From NCBI GenBank assembly GCA_951812925.1, contig OX638371.1, forward strand, positions 38,166,101 to 38,230,100: a stretch of 64,000 nucleotides of DNA, given 5' to 3'. The position numbers and the translations under genes were made by a program. Numbering within the stretch: position 1 is the stretch's first letter; each line of letters opens with the position of its first letter. A model generated the notes under the pieces. That model saw nothing but the letters and a program-made list of their open reading frames with translations. It was not told the DNA's origin and ran no database searches. This DNA is from Calliopum simillimum (taxonomy: Eukaryota > Arthropoda > Insecta > Diptera > Lauxaniidae). Shown here piece by piece: positions 44,629 to 56,557 of this stretch.

Positions 44629-47600
44629 AAAAAAACGAAAAAAAAAATATACATATGCTCACTTTTGCTCTACGCAGACACCCTTGTTTTACATAGAGCA
44701 TACAGCACGACCAGAAAATGGCCTACACCGCGACAACATCATCTAACCATATATGGTTTTGTCTTATAAGACTGGAAGCCATATTCATTATTTCTACATC
44801 AAGAGACCTCGTTTGGGTATTCTTCTTAAATTGGAAGTCAGAAAAAGTAGAGATTTTTCCTCTTGTCAGCTTTTTACTATGACATCTATCCGACTAAGGA
44901 AAAAGTCTCCATATAGCAGCCATTGCTACATACTTAAAACTTATCGTTGTGATAACGCACAAATGAGGAGTGATTTTCCAAAAGGGCGTAAAACCACTTC
45001 CAACTTCGAACAAACCTAAGAATGCCATCACCATTACCATATCAAAAAGCATCCTCTAGTTCAAAATTCATCACAAAAAATGCATCATTCCAAAATAAAA
45101 TCGTGATCAAAAATAAAATTTCGGAACAATAAGGCTTATTTCCATATAATTTTATAGAAATTTTTAGAGTTTGATACAAAAAGACGTATTTTGAATAGTC
45201 GCCGAAGAAACCTTTAATATTTTTTATATGCCCCAGGCTATATAAAGGCTTACTTACTATGCCCATAGACAGCAGCTTAAATTTCCAAATGGAGAAATAA
45301 GAGTGAAATAAGAGTGATTTATAAAAATTTCCAAGCAAAAGGGCTTATTTTCAAATGTTTTTTACATTTTGCAATTACTACAAATATGTTTGAGTAAAAA
45401 TGTTAAGGGGATTAGAGTCTTTGGTCAACTCACTATAACACTGGAGACATTAAAAAAAAAAAAGTTATTGTAAACAGCCCCTAAAAGTTTTTTCTCATTG
45501 CTGAAAATTTGTTTAACATGGTTTTACGCCGTTTCAAAATCCTGAAGTGATAAAAGAACCAATTTCAGTTTTATAAATAGAAGGTCTCAAACACCATTAA
45601 TCAGCTGTAAAAACCAAGAAAGTGGAAAAGTTTTCCATAGGTTGGCGATAGAGTCATAAATCTTGTACATAATGGCCCCAACTGCGCAAACTAATTTGAC
45701 ATAAAGCATTTCGTCTGATCTAGTCTTGCATAGGAAAAATCAATTCATTTTGAAATCTATCTAAATAAGCAATTTACGGATCAAAAAAATAAATTTCAGG
45801 AAAAATTATGCAAAGTTTCGTTCTTTAAGGAACTTATGATCTACATTAATAAATACCACCAAAAGCAAAGTTACGATGGTGCTCTAAAAATCTAAGTGCT
45901 CAATTTAAAAGTGCCGCCAATATATAATGCAAAAATATCAAAACTATAGCATCGATACTGTTCAACTTTAGAGTTATAACACAAAACGCACTCAATTGCA
46001 ATCCGCTTGTTACTCCTCATGCTCCTTTATGGAGCGCTGTAAAAAGTCCAAACACAGAAAAACGTTAACAAGAATTTTGTTAGATTTTTGTTATCCTTTC
46101 GACTGTATTTTTCATAAGCCAGCCATCATAAAAGAACTAAATTCTATGTCCCAAAACTCTCTAGGGTATGCTATTCCACAAAGATTGCATGATGATGATA
46201 TACGAGTAGATGACGACGATGTCGATGATGATGATGACGACCACTTCACAACAATATCGGCAATTGAGTTATCTGTTTATATGCGTGTATGTATGTTTGT
46301 ATGAGCTGCAGTTTTATTGTTATTGTAATGAAATTTTGTTACTCTTTTTATTGTTGTTCTACAAAAACCAGCTATAACTTAAAAAGGACATGGAATTTTT
46401 GCGAAACGCCAGTGTGAAAGTAAACAGCGCAACCAAAAACTCTTTTTGTGAGGCATAAAAATTGTACAACTTTAGGCGCAATTTTTTTTTTATTTTTTCG
46501 GAAATTGGTATCCCATTTTTTAGGTTTCCTTTTGCCACAATTTATGGTCATCAGTAGAGAGAGAGAGAGAGAGTGAAAAGCGTAAGCTTTCTTTTGCTCT
46601 TAATCTGCTGAAACTTTTACAAGTTTTGACAGCAAACGGCCGGTCGCCAGCAATAAAAATTGCAATAAATTTTCTTCCACGCTATCCTTGAGCAAATTTA
46701 TGGATGAAAAAACAAAGGAAAAATACAAACTTTTTTTCTCCTCTTCATATACCTAGTAAAAAAGACAGTTACGTTTTTTTATGAATTGCTGATTCCACAG
46801 AAAACAAAAGCGTAGGCGCACAGGACTGTCCTTGGCCTGCACCAAGCTGAAAAACACACTATTTGCAGAATTTTTAATTGAATGCTAATCATTTTTGAAA
46901 AATTCGAACAAAGAAGATAATTTCAAGATAAAGGAAAGTAAAAAAATGCGGATATGAAAACTCAAAAAAATATTTATTAGGGTTGTCGAAAATTTTCGAA
47001 TTTTTTGAAATTGCATCCCCACTGCATCAAAATGTTCTGTTTGATGTAAATAAGTACCATGTTAAATTTGGTTCATTTCAGAAAACAATTGATTCATCGA
47101 AAACCCTTCTAAAAAACCGAACTGTGGTCCTGAATTTGAAAAAAGTTTCTGTTTTCAAATTTAAACTGTTCTACTTTTTATATGGATTTTGAGCTGCTCC
47201 AGTTGTATCTGCAATTTATTTTTCTATAAGTTCTGTAGTTTTTAAGATATTGTTTATTCGAGGTAAAAATAGAGGTACAAAATGAAATTAAATTAATTAA
47301 ACTTTAAAACACAAATTTTTTTCAAAAAGTGCATAAGACTGCATATAAGAAAGAAAAAGTTCGTTCCATTTTTTTTTCTGTTCCCGTGTTAGTTATGCCA
47401 AAGAGAGGTTCTGAACCTGTGAAATTATTACTGCACCTCTGTTGGCTATGTGGCGACACATTTTTTGAAACTTTTTTTTTGTGATAAATTTTTCGTCACA
47501 GTTTTCTACACTTTTTTCCGACACATTTTTGTTACATCAAGTAATATCTCGCAAACTATAGTTTCACTTTACTTTAAAACCAACGCTTAAGGAATAACTC

Positions 47601-47790
47601 TGAAGATAAGTTAAAAGACTTGAGTCCCATAAACTTTCCCATTGCAGCTAAAGAGCACGCATTTTATGCCCCTGTGAACTTAAGTCGACTATTCCATAAA
47701 TCCTTAAAGAATTTTTTGGAATTAAATAGTTTCAAAAGGACCATAAAGTATTTTCGAAAAAATTTACTATTTTAGTAAGATAACAGACGA
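44629..47790. other. Unique DNA with short microsatellites, no gene recognised
   Basis: Contains a GAT-rich stretch (GATGATGATATACG ... GATGATGATGATGACGACC, ~46,190-46,242), giving the D-rich part of the frame at 45,996-46,304, and a GA run (46,557-46,575). The 102-aa frame has no domain and its Asp run is the microsatellite. 46,360-46,850 has more balanced composition. No other structure was seen. Confidence 0.45.
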
Positions 47791-48605
47791 TATATGGGTG
47801 ATTCTCAGATAACTGTACTTTTTGTGTCCTCTGACGATTTCACCTATACAGTAGGCTTTTTTTCACAAAAAATTACGCTATAAGTTAGAAACTATGTTTT
47901 TCTAATAGAGCGTATCAATTTTACCACCAAATATTTATTGGTCTACTTTGAAAGTTTGCAAATATACCCCAAATGTCACAAACGTGGCATGTCCTACCCC
48001 TACTTTTTATACACAAAACGATGAAAAACGACCAAAAGACGGAAATAGAACAGAAAACAAGTTACTACACATATTAAGTAAATACTTAAGGCTACAATAT
48101 TCTGAGCTCATCTGCAGTTTTAACTAATTTTTAGAGGGCACAATTTCGAATTGAAAACTGTTCCCTAGTTTTGGAAAAAAAAAATTTCTTGAAAGCATTA
48201 TGCTACTACTGCATGGTACTACTGTTTCAGTCAATAGATTGCAATACATATGCATTAGTTCTGATCACTATCCATCACCCAAAGGTCATCATGTCAAGAC
48301 GAGTCCAAAAAGAAATCTGTTTGCGTTTTATAGGGCAGTTTATAAACAAAAGCAGTTTTTTTTAAAAATTATGGTCACAAACGTGGCACTCGGCACCCCC
48401 AGGTAGTACATTTTATTTTATGCATGAAACAATTTTTTTGTAGGATTTGCATACATGACCCCAAATTCTTTCGGAAAAATCTTGAACTCAAAAGCGTGCT
48501 TTACAATGACCGATAAACTACAAAAATGTCACAAACATGGCACTTTTTATCAGTCTGCAAAAAACATATTTCGATATAAAGTTCGAGTATACAGATGTTA
48601 AGTTG

Positions 48606-49445
48606 AAGGCTATTAATTATGTTTTTATTACAAAAATTTTTCTACACCATCAGTATCCTTAGTTATCCTTGCTCAAAAGTGAAAAAATCACTGTTTTGAC
48701 ATCTACTTAAAGCTATACAACAAAAACAACAACAAGTAAAATTAATTTTTGTCAATGGATTCAGACAGCCAAATTTATTATCAACAAGACATAATTTACC
48801 GTTTTTCAATTGCGTTCCCAGCTTTCGAGTTATAAGCGTTTAAAATAAGGACATCTTTCGATGACTTACAAAAGATTTTTCGAGACCCAAAAGTTGCAAT
48901 ATATCAAGTTTTATTATTTTTATCAATAACATATTTAATTTCAAAAATTTCGTGACCTTGGAAACCATAATCGCATAAAAAATTACAGTTCTATGCTAGA
49001 TTTAGTGAATGACCTTACTAAACTACTGCTTTGCAAATCAACAGAATCAAAATTTCATCTGTTCATTCACTAAATCTACAATAGAGCCTTATTTTTTCAT
49101 CCGATTTTAGTCTGCAAGAGCTTAAAATTTTTGTGATAAATTATATTTTTGATAAAAACTATAAAACCTACCATTTTTGTTAATTTTTCGGTCCAGAAAA
49201 TCCTTTGTGTGTTATTGAGAGATATCATTTTTTTAAAGGCTAATAACTCGGAAACTAGGAATCCAACTGAAAAACGGTAAATTATGTCTTGTTGATAATA
49301 AATTCGGCTGTCTGAATCCATTGACAAAAATTAATTTTACTTGTTGCTGTTTTTATTAAGTAGATGTCAAAACTGAGATTTTTTCACTTTTGAGCAAGGA
49401 TAACTAAGGATACTGATGTAATAGAAAAAAATTAAGATCAGATTC
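48606..49445. repeat. Inner palindrome of the 47.8-kb element
   Basis: The left arm has CAGTATCCTTAGTTATCCTT, GCTCAAAAGTGAAAAAATC, TTTTGTCAATGGATTCAGAC and AAGACATAATTTACCG. The right arm has the complements in mirrored order (CGGTAAATTATGTCTTG ~49,275; GTCTGAATCCATTGACAAAA ~49,310; TGAGCAAGGATAACTAAGGA ~49,390). Near the centre, CTAGATTTAGTGAATGACC and TCATTCACTAAATCTAC form another inverted pair (~48,993 and ~49,062). Confidence 0.7.
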
Positions 49446-49660
49446 GTAATAAGGAGATCCTAATCCACCATAAACGGCTATAAAAACAGAGAACAGGAAA
49501 CCATTGTTGATCATAAGGACGATAGGGTTTAAAAAAATGGACCACTGGAGACATGACACTGTTGCAAAATTAGTCTTGAAGAGTAAATTTGTCATTATAT
49601 ACAATATATCTCTCATCAAAATGCTTCCAAACCATCATTTTTCCATACTCTGGCTAAAAT

Positions 49661-49715
49661 GTCACAAACGTGGCAATTTGGTCACAAACGTGGCAATTTG
49701 GTCACAAACGTGGCA
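49661..49715 (+). repeat. Three tandem GTCACAAACGTGGCAATTTG units
   Basis: Three direct copies at exact 20-bp spacing. The first 15 bp are identical to the isolated copies elsewhere in the element. Regular spacing by two helical turns would let three protein molecules bind on one face of the DNA. Confidence 0.75.
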
Positions 49716-49896
49716 GCAAAATTTCTTAATTTCGACCTCAAAGCCGTAAATTCAGACTTGTAGTTGATCTACTTAAAAGGTGAGTTTTAAGAGTGTGTTT
49801 ACATAAGATAGCATAAAGAAACTTGCAAAAATCCAAAAAAATTATCTGCCAATTTTACAACTCGAAAAAGCACAGTTATCTAAGAATCAGCCATAT

Positions 49897-52547
49897 CTCT
49901 GTTAAAAAGTGGTAATTTTCATCATAAAAGTAAAAGCGAAATAACAATTTCCATACAAAAAAACTAAATTTAATTTTTTGAACATCAAATATTTCAAATT
50001 AAAACTTGAAAAACTGACTTAGTGTTTTTCACTTGTATAGGGACGATATGTAATAAGTACAAATAGATGAAGTCTTTTTGCCAACTGCCAACTCTTGGTG
50101 TTTCTTTTTTTACTTATATAAATATACTGAAAATCCTTCAATAAGTTTGTTATAAAAATTATAAATTTAATATGATTTGATGGTAAGACACGTATTTATA
50201 AAGGGTAGAAATGTTGCAGCTAAATGCTTACTTAATCAGATGCCTGCTGCTTTATCCTTTCAAATGGAAATCAAAAATCCGCACCGTAAACCAAATAAGT
50301 GAAGTGGAATTTGAAAAGTTTTCTGATGAATATATGTACGATTATGTAAGTAAAATGGCTATGTCTTGATCTTTGTCCTTCGCTTTTCTGCAACGTAGTG
50401 AAAATGTTTCTCTTACATCACACCCGAGATGCTTAATCAATATTTTGATATGGCCAAGAGAGTATATCAATCAAAAGCTGCCTGTCATTGACAATGGCTT
50501 GCTCTAATAGCAATGGCTGGCGTGAGTGTATTAGCGTGTGTTTATTTTGTCACGTGTGTGTATGTGTATGTGTGAGTGTGAGGATACCTTTTAAGTTGTA
50601 TTTGACTTTGTGCTATAAATGGACACTCAGTTGAGCATTTGGCAAATTACAGTAAATGCTTCAGTGACGCTTTTAAGTGTGTATTAGTTTTATCCTATTT
50701 GTATGCGTGAGCAAGTGGAAGTGTGTTTTGCTGTGTATTCAAGTGTTAAGTTTCAAATTAATTTGTTTTTATTACAAATTTCACTGATTGACTATGCAAC
50801 TGAATAAAATAAACTATGCTCTTACATGTATGTATGTGCACAAATGCACGTGTTAGAGTATATTAGAGTGGTGGTAAATATAAGAATATTTCTGCCTACT
50901 AATAATACTAATGATGGTTTTTTTTAAATACACATTACCTTATGAGTCAATAACGCTTTGTCTCTCTAACTGCCAGAGTAAATTATCTATACTATTTATA
51001 TGAAATTGCTTATATGAAAACCCTATGTAACGCTGTTTTGCAAAATAACATAATAATAACAAAACCAATCTAAAAATAATATTATTTGGTGGCTAAAAAG
51101 TAGGACAACCTAAATAGTAGGAAGATATGTACAGAAAATATTAATGTTTTCGATCTATAGTAAATACATCCCGCTCTGCCTTACATCTATGACTTCATTT
51201 GTTTAAAGAATAAATTTGAGTTACTTAACAAAAATCTCACGTTTCCTTAGTGTTGATGGTCACAAATTATTTGCTTTTCTCTTTTTATTTTGTGCTTCAT
51301 TTTTCTTAACTTGTATACATTTACTCATTTCACTTTATGTGGGTATCTGCCGTGTAATGATGTCCTTCAGTTTATCATAGTATCACTTTTATCTTATGTC
51401 TGTCCATCTGAAGGTCTACGCTACTTTTAGTATGCTGTCCATGTGTAGATTTGTTTATTTGTTTTAGTGCATTGGATGCTCACAGCATACAAATTAAAGG
51501 ATTATAAAGCAGCAACAGAGTGCTGCAAGGACATTTTTATGCAGAAAATTAAATTTGAGAATTCTGATTGATTCTGATTTTAAATGAATATAAATTAAAA
51601 TTTTCAAAGTTTAAGTGATTTCTGTATTTTCAATCATAAAGCAAATATCAATATGGCACACGCAACATTCGTAAGTGTTGGCATGCTTAAAACAAAAACG
51701 CTCCGAATTTTCAGTTTTGATTTTTCAAAAATGTCCTTAGTTTCTTGACAATGCAGTTGTCTATTATTGTTTTTCTGCATATAATAATAAAGTGCTAAGT
51801 AGACTTAAGTTTCTTAAAAGTTATACGATTATTTCCAACAAAAAGTGCATAGTGCTAGGTAATCATTCCTCATTATTAAAATTTTATTTGCAGTTCTGTT
51901 GATTTAGCACTTAAAGTGCCATACTTTCATTTCTATTTGAACAGCTTGATTTCTTTTCTTTTTTCCTCAGCTTTATCCTGTTGCTTTCTCACACTCTCAC
52001 ATAAAAGTTACAATCCAAACACACAAACACACATAAATTGAAATCCATTTAATTCTTTACCAAACACCAAAATGTTTGCACATCCTTTACACTTGAATAG
52101 TGAAAATCCTGCGAGACTCATGCTAGCAACAGGATTGTTTGTTTGACTGTGTGAGAATGTGCGAAGAAGCCTAATAGAAAATTCAACACATTTAGTTATT
52201 TATTCATACGTGTGACTGTCGATGGATGTGTGTGTGTGTGACTGCTGATCCTTATGGCTTCGTTTAGTTGGTATCCTTCTGTAACATATGAGTTCTTATG
52301 TGTGCAACACACACATACTGCCAGTCACTGTGTGTGCGTACGTCCATTTTTGTTTATTTTATCAGCTACTTTTTCACTTTTAATGCATATCCTTTTAATG
52401 TTGACTTTAAGGAATAAAAACAAAGAACAAAATTGAAAAGAAAGTTCACGAAAGGGAAGACAGCAGAAGGAAGGGAGAAAACATGACTTATACAATAGTT
52501 ATGTTTATACAGGGGACATTCTTATAAAGGATATGGAAGCAAATGTA
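49897..52547. other. Unique DNA with TG and CA microsatellites
   Basis: GT/GTAT runs at ~50,547-50,580 and ~52,229-52,241. Composition is more even than in the transposon-rich parts, with typical fly non-coding texture. No exon recognised; the 60-aa frame at 52,254-52,436 has no domain. Confidence 0.45.
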
Positions 52548-54516
52548 AGATGATATGAGATGATATGAGATGATATGAGATGAGATGAGATGAGATGAGA
52601 TGAGATGAGATGAGATGAGATGAGATGAGATGAGATGAGATGAGATGAGATGAGATGAGATGAGATGAGATGAGATGAGATGAGATGAGATGAGATGAGA
52701 TGAGATGAGATGAGATGAGATGAGATGAGATGAGATGAGATGAGATGAGATGAGATGAGATGAGATGAGATGAGATGAGATGAGATGAGATGAGATGAGA
52801 TGAGATGAGATGAGATGAGATGAGATGAGATGAGATGAGATGAGATGAGATGAGATGAGATGAGATGAGATGAGATGAGATGAGATGAGATGAGATGAGA
52901 TGAGATGAGATGAGATGAGATGAGATGAGATGAGATGAGATGAGATGAGATGAGATGAGATGAGATGAGATGAGATGAGATGAGATGAGATGAGATGAGA
53001 TGAGATGAGATGAGATGAGATGAGATGAGATGAGATGAGATGAGATGAGATGAGATGAGATGAGATGAGATGAGATGAGATGAGATGAGATGAGATGAGA
53101 TGAGATGAGATGAGATGAGATGAGATGAGATGAGATGAGATGAGATGAGATGAGATGAGATGAGATGAGATGAGATGAGATGAGATGAGATGAGATGAGA
53201 TGAGATGAGATGAGATGAGATGAGATGAGATGAGATGAGATGAGATGAGATGAGATGAGATGAGATGAGATGAGATGAGATGAGATGAGATGAGATGAGA
53301 TGAGATGAGATGAGATGAGATGAGATGAGATGAGATGAGATGAGATGAGATGAGATGAGATGAGATGAGATGAGATGAGATGAGATGAGATGAGATGAGA
53401 TGAGATGAGATGAGATGAGATGAGATGAGATGAGATGAGATGAGATGAGATGAGATGAGATGAGATGAGATGAGATGAGATGAGATGAGATGAGATGAGA
53501 TGAGATGAGATGAGATGAGATGAGATGAGATGAGATGAGATGAGATGAGATGAGATGAGATGAGATGAGATGAGATGAGATGAGATGAGATGAGATGAGA
53601 TGAGATGAGATGAGATGAGATGAGATGAGATGAGATGAGATGAGATGAGATGAGATGAGATGAGATGAGATGAGATGAGATGAGATGAGATGAGATGAGA
53701 TGAGATGAGATGAGATGAGATGAGATGAGATGAGATGAGATGAGATGAGATGAGATGAGATGAGATGAGATGAGATGAGATGAGATGAGATGAGATGAGA
53801 TGAGATGAGATGAGATGAGATGAGATGAGATGAGATGAGATGAGATGAGATGAGATGAGATGAGATGAGATGAGATGAGATGAGATGAGATGAGATGAGA
53901 TGAGATGAGATGAGATGAGATGAGATGAGATGAGATGAGATGAGATGAGATGAGATGAGATGAGATGAGATGAGATGAGATGAGATGAGATGAGATGAGA
54001 TGAGATGAGATGAGATGAGATGAGATGAGATGAGATGAGATGAGATGAGATGAGATGAGATGAGATGAGATGAGGTGAGGTGAGGTGAGATGAGATGAGG
54101 TGAGATGAGTTGAGAGAGTTGAGGGTTACGAGTTGCGAGTTGAAAGTTGGGAATTGAAAGTTGGGAGTTGAGAGCTGAGAGTTGAGGGTTGAGAGATGAG
54201 AGATGAGAGATGAGAGATGAGATGAGATGAGATGAGATGAGATGAGATGAGATGAGATGAGATGAGATGAGATGAGATGAGATGAGATGAGATGAGATGA
54301 GATGAGATGAGATGAGATGAGATGAGATGTGATGAGATGAGATGAGATGAGATGAGATGAGATGAGATGAGATGAGATGAGATGAGATGAGATGAGATGA
54401 GATGAGATGAGATGAGATGAGATGAGATGAGATGAGATGAGATGAGATGAGATGAGATGAGATGAGATGAGATGAGATGAGATGAGATGAGATGAGATGA
54501 GATGAGATGAGATGAG
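52548..54516. repeat. ~2-kb GATGA pentanucleotide array
   Basis: After three GATAT-variant units the sequence is an almost perfect (TGAGA)n from ~52,574 to ~54,073, about 300 units without a change. It then degenerates (54,074-54,205: GAGGTGAGG, then GAGTTGAGAG, GAAAGTTGGGA words), and returns as a second block (~54,206-54,516) with one variant (GATGTGATG at ~54,327). Because 15 bp encode five residues, the minus strand is open for 688 aa as (ISSHL)n (52,522-54,588). I treat this as an artefact of the repeat. Confidence 0.9.
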
Positions 54517-55770
54517 CAATTTGTGTAGAGATGTAAAATCCATTTCAAAGGGCAGCATACGACGGACTTGATGATTTACTTTGGCCACATTCTAGTTATG
54601 TGTATGATCTCAATAGCACCCTGTAAATGATTTCTTTCGCCAACTTTCTGTTGTTGTCTTCGCTTCTCTTAACAGCTGCAATGATTGTCCTGTTCACATT
54701 TCTATTGCTACTGTTGTTGTTTTTGTTGCTGTTTTAGTGATTTATACCGCATTTACATTGCTGTAACTCCTCAACTTCATTTGCATAAAAATTCATTTTT
54801 GCTTTAAGGACAAATGTTCTGTTGCGTACATGCGTTGCGTGTGTGTGGGTGTGTATTTTTTCATTTCATCGTTGTCCAGGATCTCTGTTGAAGTTCCTTT
54901 TTGTAATCGCGCTTAATTGATTGTTTATTGCTTTTGCATTTTGTTGCTACTGCCATCACAGCTGTCCACGAGTCAAAGTGAGAGGGAAAAAAAGGACCTA
55001 ACTATTTTATTTATAAGTATTTTTTGTTGTTGTTTTTTGTTTTTGCTTGTTGCTCTCCTCTCAACTGTCAAATGTCAAAAAGTGATAAATGCGTTTTCAT
55101 TTAGCGTAAATTTGGTAGGATTTTCAGTTTGAGTGGGGGGACTTAGTTGTTTTGACACGGTGGCTGTTTTTTTATTCTTTTTTTTTTTTTTTTTTGTTTC
55201 GTTATCTCTCACTAGATGGCAAGTCAACAAATGCGCCTTTTTGTGTAGGAAGGACTTTGCTCATGTTTTATTTTTCGTAGGCCAAAGTAATTTGTTAAGA
55301 ATTTGCATATTTTATTACTATTTGTTTGGTTTCTGGCACAACATGAAACATGAGCTGAACTATTAAGTAAATTGTTGTTTCCTCATAGTATTTTAACTAA
55401 TAAAATATTCTTTGATAAAATGGACATCAAAGTTTAATTCATTTATAACGTCATTAATTTAAGTCGATGAAACTATTCCTGCAGGCTAATAAGCACTAAT
55501 TTATGAAAAAATCAATTCTAAGTAAAAAGGTGAAAAAGTAAATATAAAACCATAGCAATGATGTAAAACAAAAATAAAAATTTAAAAACATAAATTGATT
55601 ACAAATTTTTAAGGAACTAATGTAAGTTTAAAAAAAGACTGAGCTACTACGTAAGTATGACATCCAGTACCATTTTGCTACGTGTATTATTGAATTTATG
55701 TCATGAGTATTTGGAAATTCGGTTCTTTAACGAATGTGTGCAATATTTAAAAAACTGAATTTTTAATTAT
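54517..55770. other. Unique DNA, no gene recognised
   Basis: The frames at 54,917-55,366 are dominated by F, L and V from T-rich stretches and have no domain. GTTGTTGTTTTT words are present. This stretch resembles intronic or intergenic fly DNA. Confidence 0.45.
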
Positions 55771-55877
55771 GTAATTAATTAATGTGTTGTGGTAATCGGC
55801 TTTTTTGTGTAAATTTTGTAAAAAATATTGAGCTTCAGCCGTGGTAATAAAAACAAAAGTTTATGTTTTTTTATTTT

Positions 55878-55912
55878 CAATATTTCGGCTTAATTTTTAA
55901 GCCATCATCAGG
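55878..55912 (-). ncRNA. Hammerhead-ribozyme-like core in the Penelope terminus
   Basis: On the minus strand the order is CCTGATGA, a hairpin GGCTTAAAAATTAAGCC (7-bp stem, 3-nt loop), then GAAA and TATTG. This equals the conserved CUGAUGA - stem II - GAAA core of hammerhead ribozymes, which are known from Penelope-like elements. A convincing stem I and cleavage triplet (UH after stem III) are not evident, so activity is doubtful. Confidence 0.4.
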
Positions 55913-56055
55913 AAATCTAAGGAAAATACAGATATGTAAACATTTCGAAATTTAAGCAAATAATGATGTTACATACATTTTTACATTTTTAATATTTCTT
56001 GTCGAGCAAGTTGTTCACCGTCCGTTGTTCAGCTATCAACTGATTTTATGTCGGA

Positions 56056-56508
56056 TCAGTTGCTTGTAAATGTGTGCGCAACCTTGGTGTCTGTCTTAAA
56101 GTTAAGTCGTCTGTCCATCGGTGTATTAATGATGTGCAGCATTTCTATTGTGTATCGTCTCATATAGTTCTGTTCCTGTTGCAAAATTTTGGTGTTATCA
56201 AAAGTAGGTGTATGTTTTTCTTTTAAGCAATGTTGTGCAAGTGCAGTTTTGTTTTCACTTTTTGACTTTAAGTCTGACTTATGTGACGATATTCTCGTCC
56301 TTAGTTTGGACTTTGTCGTACCAACATATACTTGTCCGCATAAGTTAGTTCCGTCTCCATTGCATGGTATTTTGTATACCAGAATCGATCTGTCCATATC
56401 GTCAACTTTACTTTTCGTGTTTGTGTATATACTTTTGAGCGTATTATACGATTTTGGTGCCAGACAATATTTGTTTTTGTCATAAATGTCCGTTTTATTA
56501 AGCTTTTG
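56056..56508 (-). pseudogene. Penelope GIY-YIG endonuclease domain (RT missing)
   Basis: The minus-strand frame is open from about 56,508, inside the right inverted repeat, to a stop at 56,056. It reads KYCLAPKSYNTLKSIYTNTK and SKVDDMDRSILVYKIPCN, then GQVYVGTTKSKLRTRISSHK, LAQHCLKEKHTPTFDNTKIL, RRYTIEMLHI and INTPMDRRLNFKTD. This is the C-terminal region of Penelope-like proteins: the KIPC linker, then GIY-YIG with the 'YVG' strand, the catalytic Arg in LRTRISSH, the Glu in IEMLHI and the final Asn. The first annotated Met (56,397) is internal. All ~150 residues are uninterrupted, so the copy is young or was truncated at insertion. The upstream RT is absent, as in typical 5'-truncated copies. 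Confidence 0.75.
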
Positions 56509-56557
56509 TTTTTATTACCACGGCTGAAGCTCAATATTTTTTACGTAATTAATTAAT

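Larger units (their letters stand above)
47791..49896. mobile_element. ~2.1-kb TA-flanked element with six GTCACAAACGTGGCA copies
   Basis: The left end TATATGGGTGATTCTCAGAT then AACTGTA and the right end (in reverse, ATATGGCTGATTCTTAGAT then AACTGTG) form a ~25-bp TIR next to TA. The 15-mer GTCACAAACGTGGCA occurs at 47,975, 48,374, 48,528 (one change), 49,661, 49,681 and 49,701, all on the plus strand. The last three are spaced exactly 20 bp apart. An inner inverted repeat (~48,606-48,865 and ~49,200-49,445) sits between. No ORF with a domain exists. It is a non-autonomous element, probably of the Tc1/mariner/pogo superfamily. Confidence 0.7.
55784..56544 (-). mobile_element. Penelope-like element, short 5'-truncated but structurally complete copy
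   Basis: The 13-bp direct repeat GTAATTAATTAAT flanks the element (55,771-55,783 and 56,545-56,557). Inside are ~44-bp inverted repeats (55,818-~55,862 and ~56,501-56,544; GTAAAAAATATTGAGCTTC ... CAGCCGTGGTAATAAAAAC). Between the left duplication and the left inverted repeat lies an extra 34 bp (55,784-55,817). Inverted terminal copies and a one-sided ~34-bp extension are features I recall for Penelope elements. The minus strand encodes the GIY-YIG nuclease part only; RT is absent. Confidence 0.75.

Noticed and set aside
45996..46304. Asp-rich 102-aa ORF
   Set aside because: The acidic run is a GAT microsatellite; the rest has no similarity to known domains.
49661..49715. CRISPR-like array
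   Set aside because: Repeats are 15 bp with 5-bp identical spacers, in eukaryotic DNA. It is a tandem repeat, not a CRISPR.
52522..54588. 688-aa ORF composed of ISSHL repeats
   Set aside because: It is produced entirely by the GATGA pentamer (15 bp = 5 codons without a stop). There is no non-repeat domain and no splice or start context.
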